A stretch of DNA of 64,000 bases. It comes from Casuarius casuarius. Taxonomy: Eukaryota > Chordata > Aves > Casuariiformes > Casuariidae. Under the pieces are notes generated by a model. That model ran no database searches. It was not told where the DNA came from and saw only the letters and a list, made by a program, of their open reading frames with translations. The stretch is taken from assembly GCA_003342895.1 (NCBI GenBank), contig PTFA01000050.1, positions 1,163,186 to 1,227,185 of the forward strand, written 5' to 3'. The position numbers and the translations under genes were made by a program. Below, piece by piece: positions 1 through 10,297 of this stretch (within the stretch, counting starts at the first letter, position 1; the number at the start of each line of letters is the position of its first letter).

Positions 1-2092
1 GTGGAAACAGGAGCTAAAATTAAAAAACCGTTCTGTATAGCACAGATACCTGTCTGAACGCAAGCTACTAACTGTGAGATAAATTAACATCTGAAGATGT
101 TTCTTTATTTTGGGACCAGAATTGTAAGTGATTTGTAGTGAAATAACTTGAACTCCCTTATTTCTTTTCCCAGTGGATAATAGATTGTTATTAGATGGTT
201 TTACCATCCCACATCTAACTTCAACTTAACCCTTTGACACTGACCTTTCTTAATTGGAATGAAAGTTGAAGATGCTCAGAACCTTACAGCATCATGGTGT
301 CTGGGGGCTTAGCAGAGTCTTTATTAGCTGTTTTCAACCTGAGTCTTGTGACTTCTTGTTTGTACACAGTTTGTTTTGGTCAAAATTGAGGTTGGAAGAA
401 GAAATTTTGCTTTCTCTGGTAGTTGTGCAGTACTGTTAACAGATGGCTGCTACTTCATACAAAAGAAGCCAGAGATAATTTCTTTTAATAAATGAGAAAT
501 GAAGTGTATAGCTTGGATATGTGTATAACTGGCACGTTGTCTGTAGCTATCGCATCTCTCTGAAATATGCGTTTGGGAAATGTCTGAACTTTTTTGTATT
601 TTGCTGAAGTAGATTATTTGCTTTGGAGAACTTGATTTGTTTATAGATCTAATATTTATTTCATAGCAGATCTCAAATTGCATCTCCTCAAGACTGTAAG
701 CAGAATTTAGATGGCAAGATGATACTGCTTCTGTCTTATTTAATTTTCATCACTTCTGAAAAACCTTTTTTTCCTCCCCACTCGTACAATAGATAATATG
801 GCAGTAGAAACTGAGGGGTTTTTGTGCTGAACAGATTTATGTAATACTGCCATAATAGTCATGCTTAATGGCAAGAGTCAGATTGGTTTTTTACAGCAGT
901 AAGGATTCTCACTTTTCTAGAACACTGTTTTAGTTGCTCTTCCTTGTTAAGTCTATTTTACTACCAAGCAAAGTGGTAGGAGAGGTGGGACTAGGAAGAA
1001 CTTGGTGTTTTCCAGTTATAGGACACAGATCAATACCAGTGAAAGATACAGTATGAACTCTTTGCAGATTTCTCAACTACCTAAGGCATCTGTTTATTTT
1101 CATGCCTGAGAGCAAAATATAAAATTGGCTTGAATCAAGGACATTTTAATATACTGCCAGTTAGGTAGAGTTGTCATATAGTTTGACTCCACTTCTACAA
1201 TATATAAAATAATGCTATTTTATAGGACTTGTAGTAGTTACTGCTATATGGACATAGCAAATCTGTATTCATGTTGAGGAAAGGATCAATTTTGATGCTC
1301 TATGGCATTATGTAGACCTAAGCAGTGGGAATCTTGGCTCTGATCTTTACTTTTGCTAGTAATATGAAATTAATCTTAACAGCTGAGTTAACTGGAAAGA
1401 AAAATGTGACATCAAAACCAGAAATAAGCCTAATGTAATCATTGAATTATTTAATGGACTTCATAATTATATTCATTTAAATTCAGAAATTGATCACTCC
1501 AAAATTAATTTTGCTGTCTTTGTACCCTTTAAACACTTATTTATTGTTGCAGTGAGGGATCGCTTTCATTTCCGACTGGCATTTTGCCATTTATTATTAT
1601 AAAGCGAGGATGTTGTGGTTTTGAGTAAGTTTATGTGACCATTATTACTGTATCAGGAAGAAGCCTGTTTGGTGGGGAGATTATGGCAGTGTAATGGACT
1701 TAGCAATAGTGACCTAACTGAAAATTGAATGAGTCAAAATGTACGGATGAAAGTCCTTAAAAGTGCTTACATTTGAATAATAGAGGCCAGACTTGTGGCT
1801 GACCTCCAGCTGTTCTCTTGCGTACAGACTTTTCTATATGCATGTAGCTACAAGCGCAATACTGTGATTCTGAATTTGATTATCAGCCTTTATTCGTTTG
1901 TTTTCATTCTGTAGCTTTGTCACTCATGTAATTTCTCTTCTCAACTAAATGGAGATAGAAAGACTGTCTTTAAAGTTCCTATAACTGTAGAGTTTTTTGC
2001 TGCTCTAGACATAACGTCTGTTGATTAGTTTCTAGTGTAATAATGAAGTAACAGAAGAAACCTTAAATAGCTACACCCATCTTTTTCTCTAT
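1..2092. other. AT-rich noncoding stretch, nothing recognised
   Basis: No repeat family, RNA gene or convincing exon is visible. Reading frames are short and stop-rich on both strands. It could be intron or intergenic DNA; the sequence alone does not say which. Confidence 0.6.
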
Positions 2093-2600
2093 CTAGCACG
2101 TGCTGTGGGCCCAGAATACCCACCACCCCTTGCATGGGTTTAGCTGCCTCTGCTTGGGGCCACCTCTGATGTGGTGCAGCTGTGTGGCCTTGAATTGGGT
2201 GGAGGGGTGAGCAGCCTTGCTGGTGGCTGCTTTCCCAAGCTCAGGAGCTGCAGTGAAACTTGGCCCCTCACCCCTGCTCTTTGCCTGAGCTGCATTGCTC
2301 CTGTGACTGACCTGTGGACCTGACTCTGACTCACCGGCTTGACCCTGGACCTGCCTCATCGCTAGAGACTCTTCTGACGACCACCGAACTGGTGGTTGTC
2401 CCTGGGTTCTGACCCTNGGTTACTGTCGCTAGACCTTCCACTCTTTTTTGGGCGCTCTGGTGCTATACCCTTTGAGGANGCTGCCCCATGCCTGCCTTGC
2501 TGTCATACTTGGTTCCTGGCTCACCTTCACTTANGGAGCAGCCTGTTCCTGCTGCTCCCTGGCTTCTGTTTTCTGAAGTCTGCAGCAGGATGGTGCAGTA
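2093..2600. repeat. GC-rich unclassified block, possibly an old transposon fragment
   Basis: This block stands out from AT-rich flanks by composition. Its centre (about 2,290-2,440) is a run of variations on short words such as CTGTGGACCTG, GACTCTGACTC and CTTGACCCTGGACCTG, which gives a low-complexity feel. A small hairpin, ACCACC-GAACT-GGTGGT, lies near 2,380-2,396. The minus strand is open for 88 codons, but the frame resembles no protein I know, and GC richness alone lowers stop frequency. The repetitive wording resembles degenerate LTR or SINE sequence, but I cannot name a family. Confidence 0.35.
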
Positions 2601-3066
2601 GAAAAATATTGACACAGCTCAAAAGTTGAAAGTTATAACTAACATCAAGGAAAAATAAAACGCTTGAGAAATTTCTTTCAGTCTCAAACTGAGGCTGAAT
2701 TGAAACCCCCAGATATACTTAGGCAATAGGAATTATCTTCATCTTCCTTACTGCACAGGACTTTTTACATGTGCCTTTCATGTAAATGGTCCATCAAACC
2801 TCACCTTACCAGATGAATGAATTCTTCTAATATTGAGGAGTGGAGAGACTATGCTGGAGTCAACCAGGAATTTCAGTCAGGGGAGACCTTAGTAGATCCT
2901 GGACTACCTTAAATTGCTGGTATTAATCAGAAAGGGTTTCTGATGGTCCAAAGAGTATTGAAACATAAGCATTTCATCACAAATAAAAGTGGATTCAAAA
3001 CTGGTTGGCATTCACATGCTGCTTGTGCACCTTTTGCTGAAGCACTCTTGAACCNCCCCCCCGCAG

Positions 3067-3146
3067 TGACACCAACAATTCTAACAATTTCTGAAGCTGT
3101 TACTTCTGAGCCACATTAAACATCTGATAAGCTCTCCATGCCCTAA
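3067..3146 (+). other. Splice-bounded noncoding exon-like segment
   Basis: A C-rich tract ending in GCAG precedes the segment, and AAG|GTAAGTTA, a near-ideal 5' splice site, follows it. All three forward frames contain a stop inside the 80 bases, so it cannot be an internal coding exon as it stands. It could be a noncoding-RNA exon, a UTR exon, or chance. The upstream tract contains an N next to seven or more C, so its exact length is uncertain. Confidence 0.3.
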
Positions 3147-5341
3147 GGTAAGTTAATATTACGATTCTACAATTCGGAGGTTATTGAACTTGAAGTGGAA
3201 GTTGGGTTAGCTCTGCAACCAGAAGCACTATAGCTGAGCTTCCTTGATGCTGGGCCTAAACTTAAGCAGCTCTGTGGAGGATGGGAATTTCCTAGCAGAG
3301 GTATCTGTAGTGCCAGCGCATCTAACCTCCTTGGGGATCCAAGCTGGTGGTGTTGCTAGTATATTGCAAACTTTGTATTAGAGTATGGTAGTTTCTGTGC
3401 ATCTTATGTAGTACAATGCATGTATTCTTAACCTGTGTTAACGTGGTATGAGAAAACTTCATCTGACTTTAAGGGAAGCTATGCTGTAACAGTGTCATAA
3501 TGCTGTTATAATGTAAAATTATAATTGCAGAAGGATTTCAAGATAGAACTATGGACTCTGATGTGCTTCTGTTACCATACCATTAGTATGTGATATTACA
3601 ATGCCAAAATGATTTTGCCTCAGCTGTGTGGAGTGTGGTATTTGTTGCAGGGTTATTTGGGGTCTGTTACACTCTACATCAGCAGTTCTAAAATGACCTC
3701 AGTATAATCTGATGATCGACTAGTTATAATGTCTTTACCATACCATCGTTATGTGCTGTCAGTGACAAATCGACTTGAATTAAAGTGTTTATGGTATTCT
3801 AAACAAAGTACGTGGAAAGCATGTTGTGGTAATGCCACAGTTTGTGATTTGGATGATGACCTAATATTAATAGTAGGTAATTCAAAACGACTTAATTCAT
3901 GGCACTATGCAGCAGTTTAAACTAGAAAATTACAGTGCCAAATCAAGGTAACTATTAAGGATATTTTTTTAATCTTAAAGTTGGTTTAGGAATCTCTGCC
4001 CTCTGATAGATTCTAGCTGGGCCGTAGAAACTCTCAGTGTTTTTCTTGTTGATTTTTACTTTATCTCCCATCACAACTTTCCTTTTTCTATGCAGAGGAT
4101 AACTTAACCATAAAACAACTAAACAATGTTTGCTGTAGTGGGAGAAGAAGCTGACTAATTCTCAGGAAAACCTTTTTTTTCAGGCAGACAGCTAACCTGT
4201 AGACCTAATAAGGAATTTTAAACCCTTGACTTGATCACTTGACAAAAGGTAGAATAATTCCTGTTGAAAGAGCCTTCTACACTAAAGTAGAGAGGAGCAG
4301 ACCAAGACTGGACATAGACATTTTCAAGGAGGTTTTATTAGTGATCAGAGGGCGTGGGGCAAAATGTGGAGATATGGATCTAAAACAAGCAGCGTTTTGC
4401 AGGGCTCTGGACTTCTATTAANTTCAGTCTTGGGACTTAGGAGCTAGAGCCTTTCTTAGCTGAAATTCTGTACTACTTGTTTCTGATGAAAGGCAGTGGC
4501 TTCTGGAGCATGTTGCCTGTGAACTTTTGAGTACAGCAGAGCTAGGAGCTCTGCCAGGTACGGAGGTAAGGTGGCGCGAATTAGTTGAGGATACTTCTGN
4601 GGTGCTTGCAGGTCACCCTTGAACACAAGCAGCAATGCTTTCGGAAACTGCTGTAGGCTTTCAGACTTCCAGTTCCCAGTATGCTGTTGTGCTGACTTCG
4701 AGATTAAAAGTGGGGCTTGGCATCAAGGCAGGCATTGTTACCTTGATACCGGTTTTGCTACACTTTGCCTCTGGTCCTATAGGAAGTTAACTCCTGTATT
4801 ANCTATTAGTAGAATAAATGTGCTCAGAAATCTTTCCAGTTTGTATGTCTTGTGTATGGATTACTGGTAGGGTTAGGTGTAATAGCTGCCCTCCATAGGT
4901 ACAGGAGATACTAAATACAAGTTTCTAACTTAAAATAAACAAACTGCAGGGAGAGGGTAACAGCTGGGAAGATGCTTAGGCATTTAAGAGTCCTGAGTAG
5001 AGTAGCTTCTCTTGAATTTTGTCTGAAGTGTGAATATCTGACCAGATGACAAATGGTTTAGGGAAGTCTGAGATGCAGCACGCAAAAACAGAGCAGTCTG
5101 TGCAGTTAGACCAGCACGGATGTTTGGCCCAAGAGAAGGGTGAAGAACAAGGTATTGACTGGCACAGCTTGCTGGNTGGGTCCAGAGCTGTCAGCACAGG
5201 AACAGTTTGAAAGTTTCCTCCTCTGCAGAAAAGAGATGCTCTTGTAAATAAGTTGCTTTGTGAATACTAGAACTTGTGGAAGCTTGGTTTCCACAGGAGC
5301 CATGTCCTGTGTCCTCTAATGCTTCCTCTCGGTCACCCCAG
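3147..5341. other. Noncoding stretch, nothing recognised
   Basis: Only short frames are present, for example about 60 codons at 4,239-4,421 and 83 codons at 4,619-4,870. None has clear splice context or a recognisable motif. No repeat family was identified. Confidence 0.5.
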
Positions 5342-5473
5342 CGAACCTCCTGTGTGGCAGGAGACGCCGGTCCCGGGGGTGAGCTGGAGCCGTGCGGGTG
5401 CCGACTGCCTGGCTGCCGCTACCAAACAGGCTGCAGCGATGCCGAGTTCTGCCTGGCCGCTGCTCGGGGAGAT
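5342..5473 (+). CDS. Candidate GC-rich, cysteine-rich internal exon, unidentified
   Basis: The segment is 132 bases, exactly 44 codons in phase 0 at both ends. It follows a good acceptor (pyrimidine-rich sequence ending in CACCCCAG) and ends at GAT|GTGAGTG, a good donor. The frame has no stop and encodes seven cysteines, mostly within CGCRLPGCRYQTGC and the following SDAEFC, then an alanine-rich end. A second forward frame and the opposite strand are also open here, as expected of a CpG-rich block, so openness alone is weak evidence. The splice sites and codon-multiple length are the better support. I do not recognise the peptide. It could be a real or lineage-specific exon, a lncRNA exon, or chance. 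The upstream in-frame ATG at 5,276 would instead make this the end of an 85-codon frame running to 5,533. Confidence 0.3.
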
Positions 5474-7686
5474 GTGAGTGAGGGGGTCTCATCCGCACTT
5501 GTAACTAGACTTGAAGAGGAGGTGGCTTTTTGAATTGGGGAAAAATAGCATTTAAAACTTTCTAGCCTTTCTAAGGGCTAAGTTGAAGGCTTTTTGAAAT
5601 TTCTTTTTTAGTTAAAATATGATAGCAGGATTGTGGAATTAAATGAGTAGCATACTGGTTGCTGCGTTAGTATGGGAGTTAAAATTAATGGCGGTATCCA
5701 CATCTAACACTTTCCTGGTGCTGCCACTGGCAGCCAATATCTGTTCTGCACCTTAGAAATTGCCTCTGGATTTGGCCACCTTATTAGTGGTGAAATTTGC
5801 TGGCTTTGTAACTATTTTGCTGCCTTTCNAAGTGAGAGTGAAGAGATCTTGATGCTCTTCAGGCTTCCTCACTCGGCAACATCAGGATAGGGATAAATAG
5901 CACCTTGTGAAGGGAGACTTTTAAAGAAGAGAGTGGTTTTCTGCTCTGTTATTGTGCCTAAGTCAGGATATTACTGCAGCANCGGGTCTCTCTCCACTCC
6001 CTGTCCCCTTTCTCTGTTCTCCTGACCCGTCATCTTCTGCTCCCCTCCCTTTAATACCTGTACTGTAACTTTTTAAAATATTTCAGTGTTTTCTTCGCAA
6101 AATTGTGTAATCCTATAGTGATATTTACTGGCAATGCAGTAACGTTTTTGGTATCAGGTTAAAAATGAATTAAAAATAGATGACTACTTAAATCATCGAC
6201 CTTTCTAGTCAAGTGAAGTAGAGCAGCAGTGAAAGCAGTTATCTCCACTGTTTAAAATATATGTAACTAATCATAAAGTTGAAATGGATAAAAGCAAGTA
6301 AACTGTATTCTGAAATCTGCAANAGCCTGTTAAAGTCAGACTCCTTGTACACAGCATGTGTAATGAGATCGTATTTTAGAGTTTTCCACAGCACTGAACA
6401 GCGTTACGTGTCACTTAACCACTGTTGAAGGAATAAACGTTAAGTAAATGAATGGATAAAACTCTTTTGTTTCACTTCTGCCTTGCAAAGAAATNTTTAT
6501 TTATTTATTTTTTTAAGACATGTCTGGAGAATCGATCATCACCTCAAACACTTCGATATACAGTATGTGTTTATTTTTATGAAATTAAATGGCTGCACAC
6601 NCTTCTAATGTACCTTGGAAACACGAGGTGGCCCAGCGTTACTGCGGGAGGTAGAACTTGTGCTCCAGTTGGCCATTCTAGGCAACTGGTTACTTGCAAA
6701 ACAGCACAGACCTGAGTAAATAGAGACAAGAAAGAAATGGATGTGAAATGTGAGCTAATGTTGTTCCTTTGTGTGGTTTGGAGCATTGTGAAAATTGACT
6801 TACTGCCAGGATAAAAATTGCAAGAAGTTTCAAAGAGCTATAAAATTGGATGTACTCTGGATGTTAAAAGAACCTAGAGAATGTAAGTAATGAATTAAAT
6901 ATTGATTGAAATAAAAAATGTGTCTCTGACTTTTGCCTTGGATAACCAGTGCCTTTGAAATGAGTCNGATTTCTGTCACCTTATACATTTGAATGTATAC
7001 AAATGTATATTCAGATCTGTATAAATTCTTGCGTATAGCAAGAGAACAGGATACAGAGGAATATATTCCTATAACAAATATGGACAAAATTTAGTATCAC
7101 TGCTACTTTCCCAGTGTCCTTCTCCCCCCCCCCAAATCAAGTACATCTTGCTCTTGGAGGGAAATAGCATCACTTACATATGACTTGAAAGGAGCTTTTG
7201 AAGTAGTACNTAAAGAAAAATGTGCACAAAAAATCCTTATTTGAGGAAAATTGAATGACAGTAAAATGATGCAAAGTAGAAGGAATATATGATATTTGTA
7301 GTGATTTTAAGTTGTTTCTGATCAGCTTTCTTGGTGATGGTGTTTGATAGACTTGGAAGAAACTGTATATTTAACTGGCATAATACTGGATTCAGATTGG
7401 CATATATTAACCATCTCCTAGAACAGATGTAAAACTTAAATTTAACTATTCAGTAGATTTTTACTTTTTAGAGTTTTAGTTATTTTGAAATTCAAGAGGT
7501 GCAGCATTCAGATTAATGACACGTTTGGTGTGTAAATTGATATGTACACATTAATATCAGCACTTAGGCATTTTTCCATTTTATACGTTTGTAAAAATTC
7601 AGATTTGGTGAATACAATGCCAGTTTAGTATTCTGAAATGAAACTGGTTTTGACAGCATTATATAGTATTCTGAAACTGGATTGTG
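5474..7686. other. AT-rich noncoding stretch, nothing recognised
   Basis: No repeat, RNA or exon could be supported. A 10-base C run ends near 7,133. An imperfect direct repeat of TATTCTGAAA...AACTGG occurs at about 7,628-7,647 and 7,666-7,680, just beside the LTR. Confidence 0.5.
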
Positions 7687-8105
7687 TGTCGTAGTTGCCT
7701 GCATCCTGTTGAACACATGAACTGTGGCATATGACGACACGGACCACAAGAAGAATGGTGCAAGAAAGCCTTTATTGAAAACACAATGGCTGGTTATATA
7801 GCCACTAGCTCAGCCACTCCTCCAAGTATCTTCTTGGCCTTGTGGCATCTTGTGATAGGTGGGTAAGGTGTCTTCTGATGCCAAGCAGGGGGGCAGGATA
7901 GCCCAGCAGGACAGGCCCACCACAGCTGCTCGGCACGTAGGCAGGGAGGCACACCGTGGCTGCTGATACAGGCAGGAAGACACATGATCAGTGGCAACTC
8001 ACGTGCNCACACTCTGGGCTCAAATCACAGTTACCACTTCATTACTTTCTGCCTTAAAGACTCTCCACTGTCTTTCACAGCATTACTCAATCTTGGTCCC
8101 CAACA
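7687..8105 (-). mobile_element. Endogenous retrovirus solo LTR
   Basis: Read on the minus strand, the element starts TGTTGGGGACCAAG and ends CTACGACA, the TG...CA termini of a retroviral LTR. The promoter-like TATATAACC is at 7,792-7,800. A polyadenylation signal AATAAA, read from TTTATT at 7,771-7,776, lies about 15 bases downstream of it, followed by a short R/U5-like segment with a GT-rich stretch (TTGTGGTCCGTG). At 419 bases it is a normal LTR length. No primer-binding site, gag, pol or env sequence adjoins either side, so it is a solo LTR left by recombination. I could not find matching target-site duplications, which suggests an old or edge-eroded copy. The frames crossing it (7,794-8,012 minus and 7,991-8,230 plus) are not genes. 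The family is not assigned. Confidence 0.82.
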
Positions 8106-8920
8106 ATGAACGTTCAGCCAAGCACTGGGGATTCACCTTTTATACAGAAAGAAATAGTAAATCGATACCTTTATATTTGAATTGCTTTAAAAACATATTT
8201 GTAGCCAAAGGTTCAGGTCTAGAATGTTAAGGTTTCTCTCATTTTAAATTAACACAGTTTTCCTTCTAGAAGTACCAGGATCAAACTAGAGAATAGCAGG
8301 GAATCCAGGAGTGGTTGGTATTTTTTTGTAAAATTCTCTAGATTGAGAGACAGATTAAACAGTTTCTTAATGAAACTGTTCTCTAAAGCATTTTTATTAT
8401 ATATAAAATCCATTGCTCTTGCTGTTTCTTGTAAACAACCTATATTTCCTATTCTCTTGAATCTCAGAAGAGATTATTGACTAGAAAAGCAGAAATTCCA
8501 CAGTTCATTAAGCGCTTCTCCTCAGAGTAGCAAGCACCTGCTCAAATTGTTTTGCTAAGAAGTTTTAATGGGACTCTAAAACTCAAAGTATATGTTATTC
8601 CCCAGGTAGCTTGTTATGAAAAAAGCAAACAAACAAACAAAACCCCCTCTAACTACTATTCTGCTTTTGTCTCCTGTTCTGAAGAGTTGATACTGATGTC
8701 AGTTTTGTGCCCAAATGTTCACACATGTATTCATGTGAAATTATTGCTCTTGGGTTTCCCAAGTCTAATGGATTCTAGAACTGCATTGTATAAGTGTTTT
8801 TCTCCAGTATTTCCAGTATTTCTTTTTTTTCCCCCAAACTTAAGAACTTTATATAATTTTGTGAATAAGTTGGCTCTTTGAATTTTTCCATTTCTTTTCC
8901 TTCACTTCAGGAGAGGGTTC

Positions 8921-8942
8921 TTTTTTTTTTTTTTTTTTTTTT
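8921..8942. repeat. Poly-T tract (22 T) ending in CCCCAG
   Basis: A run of 22 T is followed directly by CCCCAG. It looks like an extreme polypyrimidine tract with an acceptor AG, but the downstream sequence is stop-rich and has no obvious donor, so I call it a simple repeat. Confidence 0.85.
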
Positions 8943-10279
8943 CCCCAGACTGAAATGAATGAGACTAAAGGGTTCTGAATTCTTCTTATTTTTTTTAAAA
9001 AGGCTTATATAATGCTAAACACATATTCTTTGTCAATATCTCTAGGTTTCAGTGGTCTGGAAATGAATCTCTTAATATGTGCTTGTGGATCTTGCTGGTT
9101 TCACTCTTTCCTGAAGTTACTCTCCATCCCTCCTTCCTGTTGAAAGAAAAATGATGAGTGGCAAGACTTTCGTGCCTTTTCAAAACTGGTTAACCTTTAA
9201 CTGTTAACTTGCTTGTTTTAACTCATGTTTTATGCGAATTAAATGATAAATGACTTTCTCTTCCACACAAAGCTTACGGAAGCTTTTTATGGTTCTGACT
9301 CCTTTGGAGCCCCAGGAAAAGGCTAGAAGCACCTCTTACTGAGAGCAAATGAATCAGTACTGCACGTAAGCTAGAATGTTATGTACAAAGTAGTATGAGT
9401 TTTAAATATGTACTACGTAAGTAGTGATCATTTAGTTGTTTTATAAATGCAATGTATTTTTGCTGTAGTCTTTTTTGAAAATTGCATGGATGTTAGTACT
9501 TGAGCGAGAACTCCCTCGGAGAATTTTCCGTGAGATTTTGGTGCTATGTGCAGTAAGCATTTCAGAGAGTAATATTACACAACAAATCTCAGCTTGCTCT
9601 CCTAAAGATTTGCCTTTCTAGGCTCTTTCAGCAACATCTTGACACATTTTGATGCGAGTCAGATGTAAATTTGCAATATACTTGAAGGTCAGTAAAACTG
9701 TCTCCATGCTCTTGTGTAGCTTGCAACTCTTCAAAGCGTCTTTAAAATGTTTTCTTCATGTGAATTTCTTCTCAACATTAGAAAATGAATTAAAGGTATT
9801 ATAGAATTGAGATCCTGCTTTTCAGCTAAATAAAGTCTAACAAGCAAGGGATTTTTGTTTTATTTTGAGTTTGTTTTGAGACTATATATTCTGTAAAATT
9901 CTATTTTCAGTCTTCATAAATATATATTCTTGACAATAGTCAGTTGAACTATTCAGTGGTGATTGTCTGGCTATACTACCGATTAGCCAGAAAAAGATGT
10001 ATTGTACCACAGCATAGAGCTGCCCNCCACACCCCAAAATCCATGGCTATCCTTGCATGCAACTACAGCCGAAGAAGCACCAGTGTTGGAGAAATGCAGC
10101 TGTTTCGCATTGCTTTTTGTCATTGTCCAAGTCCAAAGTATGAGCAGAGCTTGAAGGAGCAGTGCATTCGTTTCATTCAGCAGGAGGAAAAGTCGAATTT
10201 GTACCAGCGCTTTGTTGCCAGGATTAGGGCCAGAAGTAGTTTTGTTTTCTGTGCGGTGTTAGATTTCCATGTGGATGAC

Positions 10280-10297
10280 GTGTGTGTGTGTGTGTGT
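10280..10297. repeat. (GT)n microsatellite
   Basis: Nine uninterrupted GT units. It falls inside the 129-codon plus-strand frame, where it would encode alternating valine and cysteine. This argues against that frame being coding. Confidence 0.9.

Noticed and set aside
2093..2359. 88-codon minus-strand open frame
   Set aside because: Composition-driven openness in a GC-rich, word-repetitive block; no motif or splice context.
7794..8230. Open frames on both strands at the LTR
   Set aside because: They lie within or across a retroviral LTR, which is noncoding.
8880..8960. Possible exon after the 22-T tract and CCCCAG
   Set aside because: Downstream frames are stop-rich and no donor follows.
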